Below, one piece after another: positions 26,246-35,503 of a stretch of 64,000 bases of DNA. The stretch covers positions 1-64,000 of the forward strand of contig CAZKWC010000001.1 in the NCBI GenBank assembly GCA_964556425.1, in the 5' to 3' direction. The stretch is from JALQUL01 sp964556425 (lineage in GTDB: Bacteria; Pseudomonadota; Gammaproteobacteria; Burkholderiales; Burkholderiaceae_C). Each line of letters begins with the position of its first letter. Within the stretch, counting starts at the first letter, position 1. The notes beneath the pieces were generated by a model. It searched no databases and was not told the DNA's origin. It worked only from the letters and a program-made list of their open reading frames with translations. The position numbers and the translations under genes were made by a program.

Positions 26246-27154
26246 ATGACAGATACCGTAATTAGCTCTGCCACCAAAGAAGTGGTCATTGGTTTTAATC
26301 GCCCTTTTGTGGTGATTGGTGAACGTATTAACCCCACCGGTCGTAAAATTATGGCCGCTGAAATGTTGGCTGGCGACTATAGCCGTGTTGAAAGCGATGC
26401 TTTGGCACAAGTGGCTGCTGGCGCTCATATGTTGGATGTGAACGCTGGTATTCCTTTAGCCGATGAGCCTGCTTTATTGGCTCATGCTATCCAGTTAGTG
26501 CAACGCCTCACTGATGTGCCATTGTCTATTGACTCCTCGATTGTGGCTGCCCTAGAAGCAGGTTTAGCTGTTTATAAGGGCAAGGCTTTGGTCAACTCAG
26601 TTACGGGTGAAGAAGACCGCCTAGAAACTGTTTTACCATTGGTTAAAAAATATGGTGCTGCCGTAGTGGCTATTTCCAATGACGAAACAGGGATTTCTCA
26701 AGATCCTAACGTTCGTTTTGAAGTAGCACGTAAAATTGTCAATCGTGCTTCCGACTACGGTATTCCTGCCTCTGACATTATTGTTGATCCATTGGTAATG
26801 CCAATTGGTGCGATTAACCAAGCAGGTGTTCAAGTGATGCAATTAGTGCACCGTTTACGCACTGAATTAAAAGTCAATACCACTTGTGGTGCTTCAAACG
26901 TAAGTTTTGGATTGCCAGAGCGTAACGGTATTAACTCAGCATTTTTAACAATGGCAATTGCTGCTGGTATGACATCTGCTATTACTAACCCTTTACATGA
27001 TGAGGTTATGCGCGCTGTATTGGGTGCAGACGTTATGATGGGTAATGATCCAGATTGTGCACGTTGGATTCGTAAGTATCGTGCTGTTCCTCCAGCAGGA
27101 GCTGAAGGAGAAGGACGTGGCCGCCGTGAAGTAGGCCGTCGTCGTCGCGAATAA
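26246..27154 (+). CDS. Methyltetrahydrofolate:corrinoid methyltransferase (pterin-binding domain, MtgA/MtrH-like)
   Basis: The 302-residue protein is a pterin-binding TIM barrel: VIGERINPTGRK, DVNAGIPLADEP, SIDSS, NSVTGEEDR and AISNDETGIS are the folate-contacting motifs shared with methionine synthase and MtgA. It should move the methyl group from the corrinoid protein to tetrahydrofolate. The C-terminus ends in a basic tail, GEGRGRREVGRRRRE (about 288-302), similar in kind to tails on other enzymes of the pathway. It starts 15 bases after the MetF-like gene. Confidence 0.93.
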   Translation: MTDTVISSATKEVVIGFNRPFVVIGERINPTGRKIMAAEMLAGDYSRVESDALAQVAAGAHMLDVNAGIPLADEPALLAHAIQLVQRLTDVPLSIDSSIVAALEAGLAVYKGKALVNSVTGEEDRLETVLPLVKKYGAAVVAISNDETGISQDPNVRFEVARKIVNRASDYGIPASDIIVDPLVMPIGAINQAGVQVMQLVHRLRTELKVNTTCGASNVSFGLPERNGINSAFLTMAIAAGMTSAITNPLHDEVMRAVLGADVMMGNDPDCARWIRKYRAVPPAGAEGEGRGRREVGRRRRE

Positions 27155-27184
27155 TTCATTATTTTTTTATTTGAATAGGGTTAT

Positions 27185-29200
27185 ATGAGTCAAGCGTTAG
27201 TTGTTTTTACTCCCTCTGGCCGTCGTGGTCGTTTTCCAATTGGTACGCCTGTATTGCAGGCTGCTCGATCGCTTGGGGTTGACATCGATTCAGTTTGTGG
27301 CGGCCGCGGTATTTGTGGTCGTTGCCAAGTTTTGTTATCGGAAGGTGAATTTGCTAAACATGGTTTAGTATCCAAAGCCGAAAACTTGTCTGGCGTGAGT
27401 GCGGTAGAAGAAGCTTATTGTGCGACTCAGCCCTTAGCTGATGGACGTCGTTTATCCTGTTGCGCTCATGTGCAGGGCGATGTGGTCATTGATGTCCCCT
27501 CAGATAGTCAAGTGCATAGGCAAGTGGTTCGTAAAGAAGCCGAGGCTCATGATGTACATCTTGACCCTCTAGTTCGATTGCATTATGTTGAAGTGCAAGA
27601 ACCCGATATGCACGATCCTTCTGGCGATCTACGTCGCCTAGAAGATGCTTTAGAGTTTGAATGGAACTTAAGCGGTTTAAGTTGCGATTTGACCGTCATG
27701 CACGGCTTGCAAGTTGCTTTGCGTCAAGGCAGTTGGAAGGTGACGGTTGCAGTGCATGCTGGCAAACAAATTATTGCCGTTTGGCCTGGCCTCAAAGAAA
27801 ATGTCTATGGCTTAGCCATCGATGTAGGCTCGACCACCATTGCAGCTCATTTATGTCATTTAACTACCGGTGAAGTCGTTGCTTCTGCGGGACTCATGAA
27901 TCCACAAATTCGTTTTGGTGAAGATTTAATGAGTCGGGTTTCGTATGTGATGATGAACCCAGGCGGTGAGCATGAAATGACGGCTGCTGTTAGGGCGTCA
28001 TTGACCGAACTTGCACAAGCCGTAGCGACACAAGCTGGCGTTACAACGGATGATATTTTAGAGGCAACATTTGTCGCTAATCCTATCATGCATCACCTGT
28101 TATTAGGTATTAATCCAGTTGAACTAGGTGGTGCTCCATTTGCTCTGACAACTGACAAATCTATTACCTTATGGGCCTCCGAAATTGATTTTGCCATTCA
28201 TCGTAATGCCCGAATTTATGTCTTGCCGTGTATTGCAGGCCATGTAGGAGCCGATACTGCTGGTGTTATTTTGGCTGAACGCCCCGACCTTTCAGAAAAA
28301 ATAAGTTTGTTAGTCGATGTGGGAACGAATGCCGAAATTGTTTTGGGCAATAACCAACGTCAACTTGCTTGTTCTAGTCCTACCGGTCCTGCCTTTGAAG
28401 GCGCACAAATTAGTTGTGGTCAGCGCGCAGCACCTGGTGCAATTGAACGTGTGAGGGTCGATCCAGAGACTCTAGAACCACGTTTTAAAGTGATTGGTTG
28501 CGACCTTTGGTCCAATGAGGCTGGCTTCGAAGAAGCGGTAGTGAGTACGGGTGTTACTGGTGTTTGCGGCTCGGGTATTATTGAGGTTTTGGCCGAAATG
28601 TATTTGGCTGGCATCATCTTGCATGATGGTACGATTGATGGTGACTTAGTAGGTAAAACGCCTCGCGTAGTCGCAGACGGCAGAACTTTTTCTTATGAGT
28701 TGTATCCAGCAACTGCCCACCGTCCGGCATTAAAAATTATGCAAAACGATGTGCGTGCCATTCAGTTAGGAAAAGCCGCTTTATATGCAGGTATTCGCTT
28801 ACTGATGGAACGTATGGGTGTTCAAAAGGTCGATAGAATTCGCTTAGCAGGTGCGTTTGGTAGCCATATTGATGTGAAATATGCCATGGTTTTAGGCATG
28901 ATTCCAGACTGTGTACTCGATCAAGTCAGTTCTGCTGGCAATGCCGCCGGCACAGGAGCACGAATTGCCCTATTAGATCAACGTTCTAGAGCTGATATCG
29001 AACAACTGGTGCGCCGAGTGGAAAAAATCGAAACCGCAGTTGAACCCCGCTTCCAAGAGTTTTTTGTTGAAGCGATGGCGATTCCGCATCTAACGGCTGA
29101 TTTTTCTAGTTTGCAAGAGCACGTGAAGCTACCAGCTCGCAAAGTATCCTCGGCTGAAGCAGCTTCTAGAGGCAGACGAGGTGCAAGAAGAACTAGTTAG
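27185..29200 (+). CDS. Corrinoid reductive activator: [2Fe-2S] ferredoxin plus ASKHA ATPase (RACo/DUF4445 family)
   Basis: The 671-residue protein has an N-terminal plant-type [2Fe-2S] domain with CGGRGICGRC (Cys 38, 44, 47) and a fourth Cys at 92/93, a linker, and a large C-terminal ASKHA domain from about residue 205 (AIDVGSTTIAAHL, LLVDVGTNAEIVLG, GACGSGI-type VTGVCGSGI). RACo proteins use ATP to reduce inactive Co(II) corrinoid back to Co(I). It ends the operon of corrinoid, MetF and pterin-methyltransferase genes, which fits. The C-terminus is an Arg-rich tail, SRGRRGARRTS. Confidence 0.93.
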   Translation: MSQALVVFTPSGRRGRFPIGTPVLQAARSLGVDIDSVCGGRGICGRCQVLLSEGEFAKHGLVSKAENLSGVSAVEEAYCATQPLADGRRLSCCAHVQGDVVIDVPSDSQVHRQVVRKEAEAHDVHLDPLVRLHYVEVQEPDMHDPSGDLRRLEDALEFEWNLSGLSCDLTVMHGLQVALRQGSWKVTVAVHAGKQIIAVWPGLKENVYGLAIDVGSTTIAAHLCHLTTGEVVASAGLMNPQIRFGEDLMSRVSYVMMNPGGEHEMTAAVRASLTELAQAVATQAGVTTDDILEATFVANPIMHHLLLGINPVELGGAPFALTTDKSITLWASEIDFAIHRNARIYVLPCIAGHVGADTAGVILAERPDLSEKISLLVDVGTNAEIVLGNNQRQLACSSPTGPAFEGAQISCGQRAAPGAIERVRVDPETLEPRFKVIGCDLWSNEAGFEEAVVSTGVTGVCGSGIIEVLAEMYLAGIILHDGTIDGDLVGKTPRVVADGRTFSYELYPATAHRPALKIMQNDVRAIQLGKAALYAGIRLLMERMGVQKVDRIRLAGAFGSHIDVKYAMVLGMIPDCVLDQVSSAGNAAGTGARIALLDQRSRADIEQLVRRVEKIETAVEPRFQEFFVEAMAIPHLTADFSSLQEHVKLPARKVSSAEAASRGRRGARRTS

Positions 29201-29376
29201 TACTAAGGCTAATTTTAACCCTTGGTTTATTTCAATTGAATTACGTCATTAGACTTATTTTCGAATGAAACTGAGGGTTTTTATGGGTGATTTTTTTTAA
29301 ATAATCTCTTAGAATGTTAATTAGTCCGTTATCTCTCGACGAGCTGCTTTTTAATCCTAAATTTTGAAGGACCGCT

Positions 29377-30321
29377 ATGAAAATGAAATACAAGTTAAGC
29401 GCAGTGTTGGCATTATCTTTGTCAATGTTTGCTCAATCTTCTTTTGCTGCAGAAGAAGCCAGCTGCAAAACTGTTAATTTTGGCAATGTAGGTTGGAGCG
29501 ACATTGACGCAACTACTGGTTTGGCGTCGGTTGTTTTAGAAGGCTTAGGTTATAAAGCTAAAGTCACTACGGCTGCTATTCCAATCGTTTTTGCGGGTAT
29601 GAAGAAAAAGCAAATCGACGTATTTTTGGGTTATTGGAATCCTACCATGACACCTCAAATCGAAGGTTTCGTGAAAGACGGTTCTATTAAAGTATTGGCC
29701 ACTCCTAACTTAACAGGTGCTAAATACACTTTGGCTGTACCTACTTATTTGTACGACAAAGGTTTAAAAACTTTCGCTGATATCGCTAAATTCGAAAAAG
29801 AACTCGATGGCAAAATTTATGGTATTGAGCCAGGCAATGATGGCAATGCTTTAATTGCTGGAATGATCAAAGAAAACAAATTTGGCTTGAAATCATTCAA
29901 AATGGTAGAGTCTTCAGAAGCAGGAATGTTGTCTGCTGCTCAAAAAGCAATCAAAGCCAACAAAGGTATTGTATTTTTAGGTTGGGAACCCCATCCTATG
30001 AATGTACAAATGAAAATGAGCTATTTAGCTGGTGGTGACGATGTATTCGGTCCTAACTTAGGCGAAGCAAAAGTTTACACAGCGGTTACTCCTTCATTTG
30101 AAACACGTTGCCCTAATGCAGCTGCCCTCATTAAAAATCTTCAGTATTCATTAACCATGGAAAATGAAGTAATGGGTCCAATTTTAAACAAAGTGGCTCC
30201 TAACAAAGCTGCAAAAGCCTATTTACAAAAAAATCCAGCTTCCTTAGACAAATGGTTAATGGGTGTAAAAACTTTTGACGGTAAAGAAGGTTTAGCTGCA
30301 GTTAAAGCTTCTTTAAAATAA
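29377..30321 (+). CDS. proX: Glycine betaine/choline ABC transporter substrate-binding protein (ProX/OpuAC)
   Basis: The 314-residue protein has a signal peptide (about 1-24, ending SSFA) and the OpuAC fold: VNFGNVGWSDIDATTGLAS, FLGYWNPTMTP and FLGWEPHPMN, with the Trp/Tyr residues that form the aromatic cage around the quaternary ammonium group. An AAGGA ribosome site precedes it. It is separated from proV and proW by the corrinoid operon but is the obvious binding protein for them. The next genes oxidise choline, so choline or betaine is the expected ligand. Confidence 0.93.
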   Translation: MKMKYKLSAVLALSLSMFAQSSFAAEEASCKTVNFGNVGWSDIDATTGLASVVLEGLGYKAKVTTAAIPIVFAGMKKKQIDVFLGYWNPTMTPQIEGFVKDGSIKVLATPNLTGAKYTLAVPTYLYDKGLKTFADIAKFEKELDGKIYGIEPGNDGNALIAGMIKENKFGLKSFKMVESSEAGMLSAAQKAIKANKGIVFLGWEPHPMNVQMKMSYLAGGDDVFGPNLGEAKVYTAVTPSFETRCPNAAALIKNLQYSLTMENEVMGPILNKVAPNKAAKAYLQKNPASLDKWLMGVKTFDGKEGLAAVKASLK

Positions 30322-30384
30322 TAGCTTTTCAATTTTCCGAGTTGTTTTTAAAAATATAACTCAGATAAAATAAGTTATTTCGTG

Positions 30385-30420
30385 ATTGCGGCTCAACACC
30401 TGTTGGGCCGTAATTATTTT
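30385..30420 (+). terminator. Probable terminator after proX
   Basis: Imperfect stem ATTGCGGCTCAACA (30385-30398) with TGTTGGGCCGTAAT (30401-30414), followed by TATTTTAT. Pairing is interrupted by two mismatches, so it may only reduce read-through into betB. Confidence 0.5.
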
Positions 30421-30467
30421 ATAGATTACAAAGCCTGTAAAAAGGCATTTTTTGAGTGGATGATTTT

Positions 30468-31940
30468 ATGTCGCAAACAAATTCAAATTTAACCAATATC
30501 GTTAGTTTTGTAGGGGGGCAGCCCTTGATTGGTAGTGGTGAATCTTTTGAAAACTTCAACCCTGCAACTGGTGAAGTTTTGGGTGTGGTTCATGATGCAT
30601 CTGCTCAAGATATTGAACAAGCCATGCAAGCGGCTCAAGAGGGTTTTAAAATTTGGTCGGCCATGACTGGTGTTGAACGTGGTCGTATTTTGCAAAAAGC
30701 CGCTCAATTATTACGTCAATATAATGATGAGTTAGCTCAATTAGAAGTAAAAGATACGGGTAAACCGTTACAAGAGGCTAATGTAGTTGACGTATTAAGT
30801 GGTGCCGATTGTATTGAATATTTTGCTGGTGCAGCTGCCACCTTAGCAGGAGCACAATATCCGTTTAAAACGGCATTTGCTTATACTCGCCGTGAACCAT
30901 TAGGCGTGTGTGTGGGTATTGGTGCTTGGAATTACCCTATTCAAATTGCTTGCTGGAAATCTGCCCCTGCATTAGCAGCGGGTAACGCCATGATTTTTAA
31001 GCCCTCCGAACTCACTCCCATGACGGCGGTGCGTTTAGCTGAAATTTACCTAGAGGCCGGTGTGCCTGCTGGTGTGTTTAATGTACTGCAAGGCCGTCGT
31101 CAAACTGGGGCCATGTTAGCCGCTCATGAGGGCGTGGCCAAGGTTTCTGTGACCGGTTCTGTGGCTACAGGTAAAAAGGTCATGGAAACTGCAGCAGGTA
31201 CTTTAAAACGCGTCACCATGGAGTTAGGTGGTAAATCTCCATTGCTTATTTTTGATGATGCCGATTTAGAAAACGCAGTTGCCGCTGCCATGATGGGTAA
31301 TTTTTACACCCAAGGCGAAGTTTGTACCAACTGCACCCGAGTATTTGTACAAAAAGGTATTGCTGATCGCTTTTTAGCTCGCTTAACAGAGCGTACGGCT
31401 TTATTAAAAGTCGGTTTACCACTTGATTTAAACACCGAAGTAGGTGCATTAATATCACCTGAACACACCGAAAAAGTATTGGCTTACATACAAAGTGGTA
31501 TTGATGAAGGTGCACAATTAGTGGCTGGTGGTAATCGTGTTGCGGTTAACAATGGTAGTAGTAATTTTGTGGCTCCTACTATTTTTGCAAATTGCACCGA
31601 TGACATGAAAATTGTCCGTGAAGAAATTTTTGGACCGGTTTTGTCCATGCTCACTTTTGACACCGAAGAAGAAGCTATTGAACGATCCAACAACACTCGA
31701 TTTGGTTTGGCAGCAGGTGTTTTTACTACCGATATTCGCCGTGCTCACCGAGTCGCTAATCAATTAAAAGCCGGTATTTGCTGGATAAATAATTACAACA
31801 TCACTCCAATTGAAATGCCATTTGGTGGCGCTAAAGAGTCGGGTATTGGCCATGAAAACTCAATGGTAGCCCTCGAGCATTACACACAGTTAAAAACAAT
31901 TTATGTTGAATTGGGCGATGTGGTAACTGGTTACCGTTAA
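30468..31940 (+). CDS. betB: Betaine aldehyde dehydrogenase
   Basis: The ATG at 30468 follows GAGTGG; an in-frame GTG four codons earlier is less likely. The 490-residue NAD(P)-dependent aldehyde dehydrogenase has GIGAWNYPIQIACWKSAPAL, the active-site Glu in MELGGKSP and the catalytic Cys 286 in GEVCTNCTRVFV, a sequence typical of BetB. PWNYP-like tryptophans and GFGxxKESG-type FGGAKESGIGHEN complete the fold. It oxidises betaine aldehyde to glycine betaine. betA follows 49 bases downstream. Confidence 0.93.
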   Translation: MSQTNSNLTNIVSFVGGQPLIGSGESFENFNPATGEVLGVVHDASAQDIEQAMQAAQEGFKIWSAMTGVERGRILQKAAQLLRQYNDELAQLEVKDTGKPLQEANVVDVLSGADCIEYFAGAAATLAGAQYPFKTAFAYTRREPLGVCVGIGAWNYPIQIACWKSAPALAAGNAMIFKPSELTPMTAVRLAEIYLEAGVPAGVFNVLQGRRQTGAMLAAHEGVAKVSVTGSVATGKKVMETAAGTLKRVTMELGGKSPLLIFDDADLENAVAAAMMGNFYTQGEVCTNCTRVFVQKGIADRFLARLTERTALLKVGLPLDLNTEVGALISPEHTEKVLAYIQSGIDEGAQLVAGGNRVAVNNGSSNFVAPTIFANCTDDMKIVREEIFGPVLSMLTFDTEEEAIERSNNTRFGLAAGVFTTDIRRAHRVANQLKAGICWINNYNITPIEMPFGGAKESGIGHENSMVALEHYTQLKTIYVELGDVVTGYR

Positions 31941-31989
31941 TTAAAACTGGGCTAATCGTTTACGTTTATATATTCAAAAGGATTTCGCT

Positions 31990-33660
31990 ATGACAGCAAC
32001 TAACATTGATTACATTATTATTGGATCAGGCTCGGCAGGTAGCGTTTTAGCCAATCGCCTAAGTGAAGATGAGGTCACAAGGGTATTAGTGCTAGAGGCG
32101 GGTGGCATGGATCATCATTTGTTTATTCATATGCCCTCCGCTTTAGCTTATCCTATGGCTAATCCAAAATATACATGGATGTATGAGTCCGAGCCAGAGC
32201 CAGGTATGGCCAACCGAAAAGTGCATTGCCCAAGGGGTAAAACGGTTGGAGGCTCTTCATCTATTAATGGCATGGTTTATATTCGTGGTCATGCGCTTGA
32301 CTATGATGGATGGGCTTCACACAAAGGCCTAGAAAACTGGTCTTATGCCGATTGCCTACCTTATTTTAGAAAATCAGAAACCAGAGCCAAAGGCGGTGAT
32401 GATTACCGTGGCGATTCAGGTCCATTAAATGTAAGCACTGGTGCAGGAAAAAACCCTTTATACAGAGCTTTTATTGATGCGGGTGTAGAGGCGGGCTACC
32501 CTTACACTGAAGACATGAATGGTTACCAGCAAGAGGGTTTAGGCCCAATGGATATGACAGTGCACCAAGGACGACGTTGGAGTACCGCTATGGCTTATTT
32601 ACGTCCTGCCATGGAGCGCGATAATACAGAAATCCATCTCAATACCATTGTGACAAAAATTCTTTTAGAAGGTCCACCAGATGCTTTGGTAGCGGTTGGT
32701 GTAGAGGTTTTAAAGAATGGCGTCAAGGAAGAAATTAGAGCCCGTAAAGAAGTGATTTTATGTGGTGGTGCGATTAACTCGCCACAATTATTGCAACTCT
32801 CTGGTATTGGTGACCCCGAGCATTTAAAAGCCGTTGGCATTGAGGTAAAAGTGAATTTACCAGGCGTGGGTCAAAACTTACAAGACCATGTTGAAACCTA
32901 TGTGCAATATGAGTGTAAAAAACCAATCACGCTTTATTCGACTAACAATCCATTGGTAAAAGCCAAAATTGGTTTGGAGTGGTTGTTATTCCAAAAGGGT
33001 TTAGGTGCTACCAACCATTTTGAGTCAGGTGGTTTTATTCGCAGTGATGCCGGTGTTAAACACCCCGATTTGCAATATCATTTCTTGCCAATGGCAGTTC
33101 GTTATGATGGTAGTTCTCCAGTGAAGTGCCATGGTTTCCAAGCTCATGTAGGGCCAATGCGCTCTACCAGCCGTGGCCATGTGAAGATTCGTTCTAACGA
33201 CCCACTACAAGCACCAGAAATTAAATTTAACTATATGTCCACCGAGCAAGACCGCAAAGAAATGCGTGCTGCTATTCGTTTAACCCGTGAAATCTTTGCA
33301 CAAAAAGCGATGGACCCTTTCCGTGGTGAAGAATTATCGCCAGGTAAACATGTGCAAACCGACGCCGAAATCGATGAGCATATTTCTAGAAATAGCGAAA
33401 CCGCTTACCACCCTTCTTGCACCTGCAAAATGGGTACCGATGAAATGGCGGTGGTGGATGGAGAGGCAAAAGTACACGGTGTTCAAAATTTACGTGTAGT
33501 AGATGCCTCGATTATGCCTAATATTGTGAGTGGCAATTTAAATGTACCTACCATTATGTTGGCTGAAAAATTAGCCGATGTGATTAAAGGTGCACAAGCC
33601 CTGCCGCGCTCAACTGCACCGTTTTATGTGAATCCTAACTATTTAACTTCACAACGTTAA
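31990..33660 (+). CDS. betA: Choline dehydrogenase (GMC oxidoreductase)
   Basis: The 556-residue FAD enzyme starts with the dinucleotide-binding YIIIGSGSAGSVLANRLSE and has the GMC signatures PRGKTVGGSSSINGMVYIRG and GAINSPQLLQLSGIG, plus the C-terminal HPSCTCKMG with the catalytic His. Sequence and the BetB neighbour point to choline oxidation to betaine aldehyde, with electrons passed to the respiratory chain. The length is normal for BetA. A strong terminator follows. Confidence 0.93.
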   Translation: MTATNIDYIIIGSGSAGSVLANRLSEDEVTRVLVLEAGGMDHHLFIHMPSALAYPMANPKYTWMYESEPEPGMANRKVHCPRGKTVGGSSSINGMVYIRGHALDYDGWASHKGLENWSYADCLPYFRKSETRAKGGDDYRGDSGPLNVSTGAGKNPLYRAFIDAGVEAGYPYTEDMNGYQQEGLGPMDMTVHQGRRWSTAMAYLRPAMERDNTEIHLNTIVTKILLEGPPDALVAVGVEVLKNGVKEEIRARKEVILCGGAINSPQLLQLSGIGDPEHLKAVGIEVKVNLPGVGQNLQDHVETYVQYECKKPITLYSTNNPLVKAKIGLEWLLFQKGLGATNHFESGGFIRSDAGVKHPDLQYHFLPMAVRYDGSSPVKCHGFQAHVGPMRSTSRGHVKIRSNDPLQAPEIKFNYMSTEQDRKEMRAAIRLTREIFAQKAMDPFRGEELSPGKHVQTDAEIDEHISRNSETAYHPSCTCKMGTDEMAVVDGEAKVHGVQNLRVVDASIMPNIVSGNLNVPTIMLAEKLADVIKGAQALPRSTAPFYVNPNYLTSQR

Positions 33661-33671
33661 TTTTAAAAATA

Positions 33672-33716
33672 CCTACAACATAAGACATCTATCGTCTTGC
33701 TGTTGTGGGTTTTTTT
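33672..33716 (+). terminator. Intrinsic terminator after betA
   Basis: CCTACAACA (33672-33680) pairs with TGTTGTGGG (33701-33709) with one G-T pair, an inner AAGAC/GTCTT stem, and a run of seven Ts. Confidence 0.9.
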
Positions 33717-33786
33717 ATGAAGCGTTTTTTTAAAGTATATGCTGGGCTTGCATTGTGTTTTAACACCTAATAAGGGGTAAATTTTG

Positions 33787-34797
33787 ATGAGTATTGATCT
33801 TTCAATTGCATTACCAAGTTGGCCATTGCATGCCAAAAAATACTTGCAAGATTTAATTGGTAAAAATGCACATAGTGGTGCATTTGCTGTTTTTGATGCG
33901 GATCAAACCACTTATCAATATGATTTGGTTTCGGCTTTTTTGCCTTTTTTAGAACAAAAAGGGGTGCTTACACGTGAGACCATGCATCCTTCTTTAAAGT
34001 TAATTCCCTTTTTAGATAGAGAAGGTTATCAAGAAAGTTTATACAGTTATTACGAACGCCTTGGCCAAATAGATGATCAAATTGGCTACCCTTGGGCCTC
34101 ACAAATATTTGCTGGTTTTCAAATTAAGCAATTAAAAATGTGGATGGATGAGATGTTGGCTTTAAGTAGCCCATTAATAGCCCAGGTGACCAATGGCAGT
34201 TCCGAAAAAATCGATACCATTCCTATTCCAAAAATGCTAAAGGGGCAGCAAGAGCTGTATGCTGCTTTAATGGCCAATGGTATAGAGGTTTTTGTAGTGA
34301 CAGCAGCTGCAGAAGAGTTGGTGCGTATGATTGTGGCAGACCCTTTGTACGGCTACTGTGTTAAACCCGCTAATGTGATTGGTGTTAATTTGGCCTTGCG
34401 ACATCCTGTAACGCAAGACATAACTACTTCACGTAAAAAAATTGAGCAAGGTGTTTATAGTGAAGAGCAAATGCAAGACTATGAATTAACCCATGCTTTA
34501 TGGGCACCCTTGCCTTGGTATGAGGGGAAATACGCAGCCATTCGTACTTATATTCATAAATGGAAAAAACCAATTTTGGTAGCAGGAGATACACCTCAAA
34601 GTGATGGCCCGATGTTTTTTAGAGCCCCAGATTTAAATAAAGGTGGAGTGCGTTTATTTGTCAATAAAGGCCCAAGTTATTTAGCCCATTTACAGGAATT
34701 ACAAACTCAGCACGAACAAGCGCAGCTTGAGCAAGGTTTAACTCCAGATGCCCTACAAAATTGGCTAATAGTCGATACCCATGAGTTGCTAGGGTGA
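33787..34797 (+). CDS. HAD-family phosphatase, phosphorylcholine-phosphatase-like
   Basis: The ATG at 33787 gives 336 residues. The HAD motif I FDADQTT (residues 36-42, nucleophile Asp 37, acid Asp 39) is followed by YQYDLVSAFLPFLEQKGVL, the pattern I associate with PchP phosphorylcholine phosphatase of Pseudomonas. Motif II (VVTAAAEELVRMI) and motif III/IV (AGDTPQSDGPMF) are present. PchP would release choline from phosphorylcholine, which fits the betBA genes just upstream. Pseudomonas PchP is periplasmic, but I see no signal peptide here, so this protein should be cytoplasmic. The specificity is inferred. Confidence 0.75.
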   Translation: MSIDLSIALPSWPLHAKKYLQDLIGKNAHSGAFAVFDADQTTYQYDLVSAFLPFLEQKGVLTRETMHPSLKLIPFLDREGYQESLYSYYERLGQIDDQIGYPWASQIFAGFQIKQLKMWMDEMLALSSPLIAQVTNGSSEKIDTIPIPKMLKGQQELYAALMANGIEVFVVTAAAEELVRMIVADPLYGYCVKPANVIGVNLALRHPVTQDITTSRKKIEQGVYSEEQMQDYELTHALWAPLPWYEGKYAAIRTYIHKWKKPILVAGDTPQSDGPMFFRAPDLNKGGVRLFVNKGPSYLAHLQELQTQHEQAQLEQGLTPDALQNWLIVDTHELLG

Positions 34798-34861
34798 ATA
34801 AGCATATTGCACCAAATGCTAGAGGGCATTTCGGTGTGCAATGATTGAGCTTCAAGCATCT

Positions 34862-34895
34862 AATAAGTTGAACTCTTATAGTTTCAACTTATTTT
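34862..34895. terminator. Hairpin between convergent genes
   Basis: Perfect AATAAGTTGAA / TTCAACTTATT repeat (34862-34872 and 34883-34893) followed by Ts. It lies after the HAD gene and before the end of the cytochrome gene on the other strand; an imperfect hairpin (34808-34848) precedes it. Confidence 0.65.
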
Positions 34896-34963
34896 GAATT
34901 AATGTGCTTAGCTGTGCTTCAACGCTGTGTAGCTAGCTATTGAGCAGTTTTGTTAAGCTGACT

Positions 34964-35503
34964 TTAATAACGTTCTTTATTACCTGTGACCATGGCCTTG
35001 ATTAACTTCACACGTTCAATCTTACCCATAATAATAGCGGCAGAGACATGAATAAAGACCATTACCATTAAAGTATGTGACAAGATTTCATGGGCTAGCA
35101 TTAACCATTCCTCGCCCCAAAAAGCATCTAAGGTTTGCATCCAACCAGTTACGCCTAAGCCAATAATAAGACTTAATAAGGTCAAAATCATTAGGGCACC
35201 CAAAGGGTTGTGACCCTTGTAATATAAATGTTCGCCATTGCGAATGGCTTTAAAGTGATGCAGCAGTTTGCTAGGAGTAGGAAAAAAATCACTAAACCTA
35301 GCGGTTTCAGAGCCAATAAAGCCCCAAACAATTCTAGACAGCACCAATGCAGTAGCGCCATAGCCTAAAATTTGATGTGGTAGTTCGCCGTCAGAAATTA
35401 CAAAATAATCAAGCAAAATGCAGGACACCATTGTCCAATGAAAACATCGAACAAACAGGTCCCACACTTTTTCTGACGCCGGTAAATAGACGTCAGTTTT
35501 CAT
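34964..35503 (-). CDS. Cytochrome b561-type di-haem membrane protein
   Basis: The 179-residue protein has four membrane helices and histidines in FVRCFHWTMVSCILLDYF, GYGATALVLSRIVWGFIG, the GHNPLGALMILTLLSL region and HEILSHTLMVMVFIHVSAA, matching the bacterial cytochrome b561 / Ni,Fe-hydrogenase-type b subunit family. Such proteins move electrons between quinones and periplasmic partners. It overlaps the upstream PepSY gene by one base (TAATG), so they are translated together. No partner oxidoreductase is next to it, so the electron donor is unknown. Confidence 0.88.
   Translation of the reverse strand: MKTDVYLPASEKVWDLFVRCFHWTMVSCILLDYFVISDGELPHQILGYGATALVLSRIVWGFIGSETARFSDFFPTPSKLLHHFKAIRNGEHLYYKGHNPLGALMILTLLSLIIGLGVTGWMQTLDAFWGEEWLMLAHEILSHTLMVMVFIHVSAAIIMGKIERVKLIKAMVTGNKERY

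Noticed and set aside
26830..27159. Minus-strand frame opposite the end of the pterin methyltransferase gene
   Set aside because: The Arg/Ser/Pro-rich start is only the complement of the Arg-rich tail codons; no ribosome site or family.
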